DNA from: Chitinophaga sp. YR573
GTDB taxonomy: Bacteria > Bacteroidota > Bacteroidia > Chitinophagales > Chitinophagaceae
Assembly: GCF_900110995.1 (NCBI RefSeq)
Contig: NZ_FOJF01000002.1
Coordinates: 1 to 64,000 of the forward strand
Direction of reading: 5' to 3'
Length of the DNA stretch: 64,000 nt
Shown here: one piece after another, positions 8,038 through 16,669 of the stretch
Numbering within the stretch: position 1 is the first letter of the stretch
Layout: every line of letters starts with the position of its first letter
Notes under the pieces: generated by a model
Databases searched by the model: none
What the model was told of the DNA's origin: nothing
The model's input: only the letters and a program-made list of their open reading frames with translations
Made by a program: the position numbers and the translations under genes

Positions 8038-9429
8038 TTATCGTATCAATTGGAGTTTTCTGAATCGACTAAATGGGTTATTCCCTTTTAAGTTGAAAAC
8101 GAAAGAAGTGCTCTCAGCTGACTGGCTTTCATCAGTCAGAACCGCCTGCACTTTTATCTCATATAGAATGTGTGAGCCAAGTCCTCCAAGTTTAATGTAA
8201 TTATTCGTTGTTGTTATAGTTTTCCAGATATTAGATTTCACCTTTTTGGCTAGGACATTGTACTCCTTAGCTCCATCTATCTCAGTCCAAAAAACAAATC
8301 CGTAACGACAAGTATCATGGATCGGTTTGCATCGGAAATACTTTTTAAATTCCACAATTGTAGGTGTAAATATGTCTGTCCGTCTGTTATCACTTACCAA
8401 TAGCTGCCGGTTTGCAACGTCATTATTCATAAAATGAGATCTGTCTCCGCCTTCTACAAACAAGCTACGCATTCTGTCCTTCTGTTTCTTTGTAAACATG
8501 CACATGCAGGCATCATCTACGTAATCCATATAGTTCATAAACATTTCGGCCACAGTTTCTGGGCATTCAGGATTATAAACCATAGGATGGTTAGGACATC
8601 CGTAATTTTGACCATATCCGTTGCCTTTGTTTCCTTCATCCGACCCGCCCTTTTGTGGAGGAGTGTCGGCGACAAGATCATCACCACAACCTCCGTAAGT
8701 GTCACCGCCAATATGACGCAGATTAAGCCAATGCGCTAATTCATGCGTTAATGTTCTACCTTTGTCGTATGGTCTATATGGAGATGGTACCCCAAAACAT
8801 TTGTAGTAGATAACTACTCCGTCATATTCACACAATCCTCCTGGGAATGCTGCATAACCTAATAATTGCCCATCACTACCATCCGTAATATTTCCCACCC
8901 AAATATTTAAATATTGGGTACAAGGTAATGCATCGACACCTCCCAAATAGGAGAATTTAATCGGTTCATAACTAGGACTATAAACTTTATAGCCATTACC
9001 ATCCTTGCGCGATTGAATAAGGAATTGTCTTTTGTTTGTCTTAATTCGATTTATAGAATGAAGGACAAACTCAATTTGGCAATCAGCTATCCTATCTTTA
9101 AATATTTCCGGAACATTTATTATATCCTTATTTTTCGCGGAGAAATCCAGATTAAGTTGAGATATCTGCGACTTTATTAACGAATCAGGTAAATTTTCCT
9201 CTGACGCATTGTACACAACATGCACAACCACTGGAATTTTTATCATTCCTGTTAACCTACTCAACTTTTCGTTCAGCAAAGAATCGGAATTGGTTCGTCC
9301 ATAACGAGAGGATAACTCTGGATAGTTTCGTATGATATTTTGTTTATACGGCTCTGTTCCACAATTTCGCTGGGAATGGACTAAAAAACTTAGGCAACAG
9401 AATATCAATATGAGTATAAGTTTGAGCAT
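8038..9429 (-). CDS. Secreted M43 (pappalysin-like) zinc metalloprotease
   Basis: The 463-residue protein has a signal peptide (MLKLILILIFCCLSFLVHSQ) and a metzincin catalytic domain. The zinc site is HELAHWLNLRH at 229-239: His229, Glu230, His233 and His239, with Asn in place of the usual Gly. A Met-turn (MNYMDY) is near 298. The pattern MIKIPVVVHVVY near 62 is typical of bacterial M43 proteases, as are the disulphide-forming cysteines around 248-278. Residues about 365-450 form a fibronectin-III-like module (FVFWTEIDGAKEYNVLAKKV). No T9SS tail is seen. It probably digests proteins outside the cell or in the periplasm. Confidence 0.85.
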   Translation of the reverse strand: MLKLILILIFCCLSFLVHSQRNCGTEPYKQNIIRNYPELSSRYGRTNSDSLLNEKLSRLTGMIKIPVVVHVVYNASEENLPDSLIKSQISQLNLDFSAKNKDIINVPEIFKDRIADCQIEFVLHSINRIKTNKRQFLIQSRKDGNGYKVYSPSYEPIKFSYLGGVDALPCTQYLNIWVGNITDGSDGQLLGYAAFPGGLCEYDGVVIYYKCFGVPSPYRPYDKGRTLTHELAHWLNLRHIGGDTYGGCGDDLVADTPPQKGGSDEGNKGNGYGQNYGCPNHPMVYNPECPETVAEMFMNYMDYVDDACMCMFTKKQKDRMRSLFVEGGDRSHFMNNDVANRQLLVSDNRRTDIFTPTIVEFKKYFRCKPIHDTCRYGFVFWTEIDGAKEYNVLAKKVKSNIWKTITTTNNYIKLGGLGSHILYEIKVQAVLTDESQSAESTSFVFNLKGNNPFSRFRKLQLIR

Positions 9430-9939
9430 AAGATATATTTTAATTTACAATACAAAATATTCTTGTCAGAATTGCTAGTATTTATCACCATTCCTCATTA
9501 ATCCGCAATTACTTGTCTATATGTCTAAAAACAAAGATGCTTGAATTTAGATCTAACAACAATACCAACTAGTTTGTATTTTTCTTGTTTCAGTGGTCTG
9601 AAATTTTTCTCCGAATGTCTTTATTAGTGTTTGTCATTAGTGAAAATTATTTGGATGAGAAGGATTAGATTATCCCTAAAACTAGATGCTTACAATACCG
9701 TTGTTTATTAATCATTTTAACAAGCCACAGGATACTGAATCGGGTTATCCAAATTTACGGGAGAGTATGTTATGGGGTTGATCGAAGAATACTCCTAATA
9801 CTTATGATGATATAAATTGAAGAGCCGAAAATTTGAAGTCGAATTGAAACACACTGCGTGATTTAAACTTCACAAATTATATGTATTATATCAAGAATGA
9901 AGTGACCTTTAAAAAGCAATAAGCTAAGAGGTTTATGAT
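9430..9939. other. 510-base gap without a recognisable gene
   Basis: Very A+T-rich, with no frame that looks coding on either strand and no RNA gene. It contains the promoter region of the M43 protease at its left end. Probably decayed sequence. Confidence 0.4.
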
Positions 9940-10095
9940 ATGTATAGACATACTCCAAATGATGAGTTGTGTAAGGCTTGTAAAAAAGATCAAAATTACT
10001 CTTGGCCAATAAGATTCGATATTACATATAGCGAGAGAGACGAAGAGGAAATTCAGAATCGAACCTATCGAGATATGATTATAAATAACTTATAA
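9940..10095 (+). CDS. Small CxxC hypothetical protein (51 residues)
   Basis: An ATG at 9940 opens 51 codons of protein-like, charged sequence with a CKAC pair near the N-terminus (DELCKACKKDQNYSWPIRFD) and an acidic helix after it. It could be a small zinc-binding protein or a truncated remnant. No family recognised. The nearby transposon remnant suggests rearranged surroundings. Confidence 0.4.
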   Translation: MYRHTPNDELCKACKKDQNYSWPIRFDITYSERDEEEIQNRTYRDMIINNL

Positions 10096-10210
10096 AATGG
10101 CTTTAAATCCTGTAGAACAGAAAATCCGCTACTAGAGCTATTGTCTGAACACAGTTCTAAAAAGAATCCAGCCTTACATGACTGCAGTAAATTTCTATGG
10201 AAATTTAGAC

Positions 10211-10242
10211 TTTGATTGACAGTTTTCATCTTGTCAATCAAA
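10211..10242. repeat. Perfect 11-base inverted repeat before the transposase remnant
   Basis: TTTGATTGACA at 10211-10221 pairs exactly with TGTCAATCAAA at 10232-10242 around a 10-base loop. It lies 10 bases before the transposase ATG. It could be an operator or promoter hairpin of the element, or part of its end. No second copy was found at the element's right side. Confidence 0.6.
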
Positions 10243-10251
10243 TGTTTAAAC

Positions 10252-11165
10252 ATGAGTCCAAAAGAACTATCAGACATTCGTAGAAAACTCAGAGTAATAC
10301 AGCATGGTAAGGAAACCGGCAACATTTCCAAAACATGTAGATACTTCGGTGTATCAAGGTAAACGTATTATAAATGGAAGAGAGATTATGAAAAAGATGG
10401 TGAAGAAGCACTAATTAATAGCAAACCTTGTCCTCAGAATCCTAAGCTCCGTGTTCCTACAAATATTGAAGAGAAAATCATGCACTTGAGAACAATCTAT
10501 CACTTAGGTCAGGTACGGATATCCTGGTATCTAAAGCGCTATCATAATATAACCGTTTCACCCGCAGGCGTATATGGAGTACTTAAAAGAAATGGAGTAA
10601 ATAAGCTGTCTCAAAATCAGCGTAAAAGATCGATGGAGCAGTTCAAAACATATAAAAAACAAGTACCTGGTCACAGAATATAGGTTGATATTAAGTTTTT
10701 AACCTTCACTGATAAGTCTTCCGGCAAGGAAATCAAACGGTTTCAATATACAGCCATTGATGATGCAACAAGAGCCAGGGCATAAAAAATATACCCTAAG
10801 CATAATCAGAATAGCGCAATTCAATTTATAGACTATATAAGAGATAAATTCCCATTTCGGATACATACTATACAAACGGATAATGGACACAGATTTCAAG
10901 CTCAATTCATTGGCATTGCGAAGATTTAGGCATACGTCATGTATATATTAGAAAAGCTAGTCCTCATTTAAATGGAAAAGTAGAGCGCTCGCATTTAACA
11001 CACAAACAGGAATTTTATCAGCAACTGGAGTATAAAGATGATATAGACATAGACAAAAAATTAGAGGAGTGGAAAAAATTCTATAACTGCCATCGGCCCA
11101 ATGCAGTCTTAAAAGGAAAGATGCCTTATGAAGTTCTCAGAAAAAAACTACAATCCAAACCATGA
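10252..11165 (+). mobile_element. Dead IS481-type transposase (three stops, one frameshift)
   Basis: Read across interruptions, this is a DDE transposase of the IS481/IS3 superfamily: an N-terminal helix-turn-helix (RVIQHGKETGNISKTCRYFG), the segment VRISWYLKRYHNITVSPAGV, then the DDE core with VDIKFL (first Asp), QTDNGH (second Asp) and NGKVERSH (Glu). In-frame stops occur at about 10360, 10681 and 10786, and the frame changes near 10915. The C-terminal end (NCHRPNAVLKGKMPYEVLRK) is intact. It cannot make a full transposase, so any copy here is immobile unless helped in trans. The element's terminal repeats were not identified. Confidence 0.88.
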
Positions 11166-11322
11166 TGTATCCATTGTTAGAAACCCCTGCCGGGATGGGG
11201 GGTAAGGGGAATGACGCGGCAGCAGCGCCTTCCCCAGGAAATTTTAATGTTTTGACTACAGCAATCGTATTGTCAATGATATCCCAAGGATCACGTGTAA
11301 TGGCTCTGATTTTATCTAACAG
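11166..11322 (-). pseudogene. Possible gene fragment beside the IS remnant
   Basis: A minus-strand frame, open from 11322 without a start codon, reads as protein-like sequence (ITRDPWDIIDNTIAVVKTLK, then an Ala/Pro-rich stretch) and runs into the transposase region, stopping at 11137. It may be an internal fragment of a gene cut by the insertion. The stretch is noticeably richer in G+C than its surroundings. A plus-strand frame over the same bases is also open, so the reading is uncertain. Confidence 0.25.
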
Positions 11323-11436
11323 TCAGGTACAATTGGGCCTAAGCAACAGGTAGATCATTGAAAACTAAGTTCGTCTACCCTTGATCGAACCAATTTGAGC
11401 TTGAATATGAAATACTTATAAAGTAGAGTGAGATAA

Positions 11437-11481
11437 CATAAAATGCAAGACCCGCTCTATGAGCGGGTCTTGCATTTTATG
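11437..11481 (-). terminator. Terminator hairpin of tRNA-Leu
   Basis: Two 21-base arms (11437-11457 and 11461-11481) pair perfectly around a 3-base loop immediately past the tRNA 3' end. The core pairs GAGCGGGTC with GACCCGCTC, and on the minus strand the hairpin runs into TTTTATG. This is a strong factor-independent terminator. Confidence 0.85.
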
Positions 11482-11565
11482 TGCCCAGAACTGGATTCGA
11501 ACCAGCACACCCTTGCGAGCGCTGCGACCTGAACACAGTGCGTCTACCAATTTCGCCATCTGGGC
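11482..11565 (-). tRNA. tRNA-Leu (anticodon CAG)
   Basis: The minus strand folds into a class II tRNA of 84 bases: acceptor arms GCCCAGA and TCTGGGC, D-arm with GAAATTGGTAGAC, anticodon stem CTGTG/CGCAG around the loop TTCAGGT (anticodon CAG), a variable arm, and a T-arm with GGTTCGAATCC. CCA is not encoded. It lies between the accessory region and the treY gene, its 3' end facing the accessory region. Confidence 0.95.
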
Positions 11566-11588
11566 ATCTCCTTTTCGTGTCAGGGTTG

Positions 11589-11619
11589 CAAATGTAAACA
11601 CTTTTTTAAAATGAACAAA
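11589..11619 (-). promoter_or_regulatory. Bacteroidota-type promoter of tRNA-Leu
   Basis: On the minus strand TTTG (11619-11616) is followed after exactly 19 bases by TACATTTG (11596-11589). This matches the -33/-7 consensus TTTG-N19-TAnnTTTG of the Bacteroidota primary sigma factor. It lies 24 bases before the tRNA and just past the treY stop. Confidence 0.85.
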
Positions 11620-11622
11620 TTT

Positions 11623-14217
11623 TTATTCGGATTCATGGATAAGTAGCGCCACAGGGAATTGTTTAAGTATGGCAGACACAGATAAAACCCCTTTGATAGC
11701 AAGGATTTCATTAGTGAAAACGTTCCTGAACCGGGAAGGTGCCCCGGCAGGTAATAACACCGTTGCTGTATCAGAAGAAAAGCCGGGGAGAGGGGTGATG
11801 ACTACCAACCATTGCTTACGGTAAGCCCGCGCATAAGCCAGGACTCCTGATGAACTGCTCTGCAAGGGCAGGTAATCTCCTTCGAGGAAGAGGTCTGGAT
11901 ACAGCTTGCGTAAGGGCAAGGCTTTCCAGATGAGATATAGCTTTTGTAAGCCCGAAGAGCGGTTAGCAGAGAGATAAGAGAGTGAGAAGTCTTTGGACGT
12001 AAAGGAGGCAAGCGCAGCCTTCCGGATAGTATAGTCCACCGGGCGGCGGTTATCGGGATCTACATAGCTGTAGTCCCATAACTCGCAACCCTGATAGATA
12101 TCCGGGATACCAGGAGCGGTGATTTTTACCAGTACCTGGACAAGAGAGTGTATAAAAGCATGTTCATCTAAAATAGAAAGGAAATCCCGCAGGGGGTGTA
12201 GAAAAGATGAATCTGTAAGGATCTGTTGGATGAAGTCCGTACCGGCCTTTTCATAGGTTTCATCAGGAGTAGCCCAGTGCGTATTAACTTTCGCCTCACG
12301 CGCCGCTTTAATAAAGTATTGCTGCAAACGCTTTATATACTCAGGAGTAACAACGCCATCTGGTGGAAAGCCCGCTATAACAGACTGATAAATGAAATAC
12401 TCGTCATTTAAATCACCGGTAAAACCAAGGTTACGCCATTGGGTCACTAACGCTTTCCACTCAACAGGAAAGAGAGTGAGCATATTAAGCCTTATACGGG
12501 CATCCTCGCCTCTTTTGGTATCGTGAGTGCTGGTTGTATTCAAAGACTGAGGAGTATGCAGCTGGCGGGTTAATAAACGCTTATGAAAGGCATCTAAAGA
12601 GAAGTCGGCAGGAGCGGGGCTATCGCCTACTTCATTAAAGGATAACAAAGGATTGTACACGTAAAAAGTTGTATCCTCTACACCCTTGGCAGTAAGAGGC
12701 CCTGTAAACTGCATCAGCCGCTCTACAAATAATAGCCGGTTTTTATCGGAAGTATCTTCGAAAAAACTCTCTAATAACGCCATCTCAGTCTCAACAGTAC
12801 GGTTCCGCGCCCGCGCTCGTTCAAATGTCTCCCGTACAATCTCCTCATCAAAGGGGCGATAAAGACGATAAACTGGTAAACAAAGCATGAATAACGCTAA
12901 CGCCTCTTTCAGCTTCTGTCTGTTAATACGTGTATCCGCCAGTTTTAGTGTGTAAGCATAGCGCACCAGGTTGTCCCATTCACCCACCATATACTGCTCT
13001 AAAATCAGCCTTTTTTTAGCATAAACAGTTCCCTCATAATCAGGGGTAGCAGGTAATAATTCATGATAAAACTGACGTAGTATTATTTCACCTTTACGAT
13101 CAGTTAAAAGATGATTGGTGTATGAAAGGAATTCATATCCGCTGGTACCCTGCAATGACCAGTCAGAAGGGAAAGACTCATGGCTTTCTAATATCTTCTC
13201 TGCAATAATATAACAACTACTGCCAAACATCCTGCGTAACTGACGTATATAAGAAGCCGGATCACGTAACCCGTCTATATGATCTATGCGTAAGCCCTGT
13301 ATTAATTCTTCCCTGTAAAGGCGATGTAGGAAAGTATGGTATTCCTCAAAGACAGGTAACGTTTCCATACGCAAAGTTATCAGCTGATTTATGGTAAAGA
13401 ACCGGCGGTAATTGATATTATGATCAGCTTCACTCCATGTACTAAGCTGGTAATATTGCTGCTCCGCTAATTGGGCCAGCAGAGTAGGGCTGTTATTGAT
13501 TCTTTCTATAAGATCAGTCAATAAGGAGGATTCTAATAACGGTGCCAGTAATTCTTTTTTACGCTGAACCCAGTCAATCATACTAGTGCCAATTGTGGCC
13601 TGTTGATATAAAGCGTTCATAAGCTGCTTAATATCACCGGCAGCAACAAGCACTTCATACGCAGACACCGATAACGGAAATACCTGCTCAAAATAATTAA
13701 TACTAAAACCATTACCTGAAACAGATAATTTAATCTCCCCATCGGCAATACATTCCTTCAGTGTTTTGGCCAAAAAAGGTGCTATTACCTTACCTGCAAA
13801 AGAAGGATGATGCCAGTCTATATCAAAATATTCATAATAAGGTGATAAAGGCCCTCTCTCCAGCACATCATACAACCTTGTATTTGTAGAATGATACGCC
13901 ATATGATTCGGTACAATATCCTGCAACCAGCTCATCCCTTTCTCCTGCAAGCGCTGATGAATAACGCGTAACTCTTCTAATGTACCAATAGCCGGATTGA
14001 TAAGATGGGGTTCCGTAATATCATAACCATGCCGACTACCAGGCGCTGCCTGAAACACAGGAGACGCATAAATTGTAGAAATACCAAGATCGTACAGATA
14101 ATCAATAATCTCTTCTAACTGCTTAAATGTAAAACCTGCATGAAACTGTAAGCGGTATGTTGATGATGGTGAACTATAAGATCCGGCAGGCCCAGCAAAA
14201 GGATATTTATTCATCAT
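11623..14217 (-). CDS. treY: Maltooligosyl trehalose synthase (GH13)
   Basis: TreY rearranges the reducing end of malto-oligosaccharides into a trehalose unit, the first step of the TreY/TreZ trehalose pathway in the cytosol. The protein opens with the family signature STYRLQFHAGFTF, followed by YASPVFQAAPGSRHGYD. The GH13 catalytic residues are visible: RIDHIDG (nucleophile Asp312), IIAEKIL (acid/base Glu340) and NTTSTHDTKRGED (transition-state Asp). The length of 864 is a little above the usual 720-850. The partner treZ is not in the window. It is divergent from the GH13 alpha-glucosidase. Two adjacent ATGs (14217, 14214) are equally possible starts. Confidence 0.95.
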   Translation of the reverse strand: MMNKYPFAGPAGSYSSPSSTYRLQFHAGFTFKQLEEIIDYLYDLGISTIYASPVFQAAPGSRHGYDITEPHLINPAIGTLEELRVIHQRLQEKGMSWLQDIVPNHMAYHSTNTRLYDVLERGPLSPYYEYFDIDWHHPSFAGKVIAPFLAKTLKECIADGEIKLSVSGNGFSINYFEQVFPLSVSAYEVLVAAGDIKQLMNALYQQATIGTSMIDWVQRKKELLAPLLESSLLTDLIERINNSPTLLAQLAEQQYYQLSTWSEADHNINYRRFFTINQLITLRMETLPVFEEYHTFLHRLYREELIQGLRIDHIDGLRDPASYIRQLRRMFGSSCYIIAEKILESHESFPSDWSLQGTSGYEFLSYTNHLLTDRKGEIILRQFYHELLPATPDYEGTVYAKKRLILEQYMVGEWDNLVRYAYTLKLADTRINRQKLKEALALFMLCLPVYRLYRPFDEEIVRETFERARARNRTVETEMALLESFFEDTSDKNRLLFVERLMQFTGPLTAKGVEDTTFYVYNPLLSFNEVGDSPAPADFSLDAFHKRLLTRQLHTPQSLNTTSTHDTKRGEDARIRLNMLTLFPVEWKALVTQWRNLGFTGDLNDEYFIYQSVIAGFPPDGVVTPEYIKRLQQYFIKAAREAKVNTHWATPDETYEKAGTDFIQQILTDSSFLHPLRDFLSILDEHAFIHSLVQVLVKITAPGIPDIYQGCELWDYSYVDPDNRRPVDYTIRKAALASFTSKDFSLSYLSANRSSGLQKLYLIWKALPLRKLYPDLFLEGDYLPLQSSSSGVLAYARAYRKQWLVVITPLPGFSSDTATVLLPAGAPSRFRNVFTNEILAIKGVLSVSAILKQFPVALLIHESE

Positions 14218-14366
14218 AAATGTCAGTAGTGAAAATAATATGCCAGCTATGCAGCATATTGATAACGTAGAATATATGCGACGTTATTCTACAGTCTGAA
14301 ACATAAAAACGGGATAAAATACTATTGCAGGGTTTTTGCAGCAAGGAATATAGAAAAATTATAACC
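14218..14366. promoter_or_regulatory. Divergent control region between treY and the alpha-glucosidase
   Basis: About 150 bases hold promoters for both genes. Overlapping inverted repeats are visible: ATAACGT (14262-14268) with ACGTTAT (14281-14287), and GTAGAATA with TATTCTAC. This could be an operator for a regulator shared by the two carbohydrate genes; no regulator gene is adjacent. Confidence 0.4.
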
Positions 14367-16118
14367 ATGTCAGAAACCGGAAAAAATTGGTGGAAAGAAG
14401 GCGTCATATATCAGATTTACCCAAGAAGTTTTAAAGATAGCAATGGAGATGGAATAGGGGATATTCCCGGTATCATCTCAAAACTGGATTACCTGCAAAG
14501 CCTTGGTATTGACATGGTATGGCTGAACCCTGTATACGGATCTCCCAATGATGATAATGGTTATGATATCAGCAACTATTATGATATTATGAAAGAGTTT
14601 GGTACCATGGAAGATTTTGATGTGCTGTTAAAAGGACTCCACGACAGGAAAATCCGCCTCTTAATGGACCTTGTAGTGAACCATACCAGCGATGAACACC
14701 CCTGGTTTAAAGAAGCAAAACAATCACGGGAGAGCGCTTACTATGACTATTACCATTGGTGGCCTGCAGAAAAAGGAACGCCGCCTTTCCGTTACAGTCA
14801 TTTTGATGCCAGTGGTAATGCCTGGACTTACAACAAAGCTACCAACTCTTACTATCTGCATTATTTCTCAGAGAAGATGCCCGACATCAACTGGGAAAAT
14901 GCAGCAACAAGACAAGCCATTTACGAAATCATGCGCTTCTGGTTTAAAAAAGGAGTAGATGGTTTCAGGATGGACGCTATCTGTTATATTTCCAAAGATA
15001 CAAGCTGGCCTGATGTAAGAAACCTCGTAAGAGATAAATACAATAACGACTGGGCAGGATATTACGCACATGGCCCGCACCTGCATGATTATCTGCAGGA
15101 GATGCGCAAAGAGACAATGGATGGGTTTGATGTAACCACACTGGCAGAAGCATCCGGTATCACCATCGATGAAGCATTACTCTTTGTAAAAGAAGATCGT
15201 AAACAATTGCATATGCTGTATCACTTCGAAGGTATGATGCTGGGATATGAGAAAAACGGATACAAACGCCCTGATCCTAAAGGCCCGGATCTGGTGCAAC
15301 TAAAAAAAGTATACACCGCCTGGGACGAAGTATTTGAACAGGATGGATGGGGAACGATTTATTTAGGAAATCATGATCAGCCGAGGATGGTGAGCAGATG
15401 GGGAAATGATACAGAAGAATTCAGGGAAGTATCTGCAAAAATGCTGATGACTTTCTTACTCACGATGCGTGCAACACCTATCTTCTACAACGGAGATGAA
15501 ATAGGTATGACGAACATCAGATTTAATAAAATAGAAGATTACAGGGATATTGAAACGATCAATATGTACAAATATCTTCAGAGTAAAAAAGAAGACCTGG
15601 AACGTTTCCTGAAAGATCAGCAAACCAGCGCCCGTGATAACGGCAGAACACCTTTTCAATGGGATGACTCTATCAATGCAGGTTTCACCACTGGTAAACC
15701 CTGGTTGAAAATAAACGATAACTATACTACACTCAACGAAGCTGCTGCAAGCAGTAATGACCGTTCAATATTACAGTTCTTCCGGCAGATGGTATTACTC
15801 CGTAAACATACACCTGCATTGGTATACGGTACATATGATCTCTATGATGAAAAACATCCACAGGTATATACATATACACGTACACTGGATAAAGAAATGT
15901 TGCTGATCGTATTAAATTTCTCTAAAGAGAAAATTGATTACGACATACCTTTCCAGTTAGCCGCTGATATAGAACCACTGGTAAATAATATGCTGACTTT
16001 TAACTTGAAAACGCTGGAACCATATCAGGCATTGATATTCGGTCCGTTGCCTCCATCCAAAGTAGTCAGTCGCAGAGCCGAAAGGGTATTGAAGACAAAA
16101 AAAGAAGTAGCATTTTAA
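14367..16118 (+). CDS. GH13 alpha-glucosidase (oligo-1,6-glucosidase-like)
   Basis: The 583-residue enzyme of the GH13_31-type alpha-glucosidases hydrolyses terminal alpha-glucosidic bonds of short malto- or isomalto-oligosaccharides, probably in the cytosol since there is no signal peptide. The start MSETGKNWWKEGVIYQIYPR is the family's typical N-terminus, so I use the ATG at 14367, not the in-frame one 14 codons upstream. Conserved regions are LLMDLVVNHT, DGFRMDAI (nucleophile Asp203), LAEAS (acid/base Glu261) and NHDQPR (Asp337). A calcium-loop-like DSNGDGIGD is at 24-32. Trehalose-related roles (trehalose synthase or glucosyltransferase) are possible given treY next door, but sequence alone favours a glucosidase. 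Confidence 0.92.
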   Translation: MSETGKNWWKEGVIYQIYPRSFKDSNGDGIGDIPGIISKLDYLQSLGIDMVWLNPVYGSPNDDNGYDISNYYDIMKEFGTMEDFDVLLKGLHDRKIRLLMDLVVNHTSDEHPWFKEAKQSRESAYYDYYHWWPAEKGTPPFRYSHFDASGNAWTYNKATNSYYLHYFSEKMPDINWENAATRQAIYEIMRFWFKKGVDGFRMDAICYISKDTSWPDVRNLVRDKYNNDWAGYYAHGPHLHDYLQEMRKETMDGFDVTTLAEASGITIDEALLFVKEDRKQLHMLYHFEGMMLGYEKNGYKRPDPKGPDLVQLKKVYTAWDEVFEQDGWGTIYLGNHDQPRMVSRWGNDTEEFREVSAKMLMTFLLTMRATPIFYNGDEIGMTNIRFNKIEDYRDIETINMYKYLQSKKEDLERFLKDQQTSARDNGRTPFQWDDSINAGFTTGKPWLKINDNYTTLNEAAASSNDRSILQFFRQMVLLRKHTPALVYGTYDLYDEKHPQVYTYTRTLDKEMLLIVLNFSKEKIDYDIPFQLAADIEPLVNNMLTFNLKTLEPYQALIFGPLPPSKVVSRRAERVLKTKKEVAF

Positions 16119-16621
16119 GGCAAACTAAATAACATATACTCTTTCTGGTTACCCGGCAGGGTAACCATTTTTTTATAATGTAACCCTATTTTCTGCAGCA
16201 GGGAAATGGAATGCGTATTATCTTCCGTAGTAATAGCCACCACCATATTCAGTTTCAATACTTCCCGGGCATATGTCATTACCGCAGCAGTAGCTTCAAA
16301 TGCATATCCTTTTCCTGTATAATCAGGATGTAAAGCAAAGCCTACATCCACATCATCCAGGCCGTCCCTTTTAATCAATCCACTCATTCCTACCGGTATA
16401 TCCCCTTCTTTCAGTTTAATGAGGTATAATCCAAAACCAAGACGTTTATAACTGGCGATTGGTCCGTTTAACAGGTAGTTACGTGCTTCATCAAGATTTT
16501 TAATACCTCTGTCCCCGATAAAACGTAACCAGGTAGGTGTATTCAGCAACGTTAATACAAAAGGGGCATCCTGAACTGTCAGCTCGTTTATACTCAGTCG
16601 TTCGGTTTCAGAGATTAGCAT
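16115..16621 (-). CDS. GNAT-family N-acetyltransferase (RimJ/RimL-like)
   Basis: The 168-residue protein has the GNAT fold of the Acetyltransf_3 (RimJ/RimL/YdaF) type: N-terminal strand and helices LISETERLSINELTVQDAPF, DVGFALHPDYTGKGYAFEA with the acetyl-CoA binding GKGYAFEA motif near 110, and NMVVAITTEDNTHSISLLQK (the typical last motif). It transfers an acetyl group from acetyl-CoA to an amine; the substrate is unknown. Its last four bases overlap the convergent alpha-glucosidase gene. Confidence 0.9.
   Translation of the reverse strand: MLISETERLSINELTVQDAPFVLTLLNTPTWLRFIGDRGIKNLDEARNYLLNGPIASYKRLGFGLYLIKLKEGDIPVGMSGLIKRDGLDDVDVGFALHPDYTGKGYAFEATAAVMTYAREVLKLNMVVAITTEDNTHSISLLQKIGLHYKKMVTLPGNQKEYMLFSLP
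16147..16176 (+). terminator. Terminator of the alpha-glucosidase, inside the convergent GNAT gene
   Basis: TGGTTACCC and GGGTAACCA pair perfectly around GGCA and are followed by seven T. The hairpin lies 29 bases past the alpha-glucosidase stop, within the last codons of the convergent acetyltransferase gene, so the same bases serve as coding sequence and terminator. Confidence 0.8.
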
Positions 16622-16669
16622 AGATTTTATTTCAACAGAAGATTTGTATAAATTTAGTAAAAAACACCG

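Noticed and set aside
11416..11601. Minus-strand frame over the tRNA gene
   Set aside because: It lies across the tRNA and its terminator hairpin and is a chance frame.
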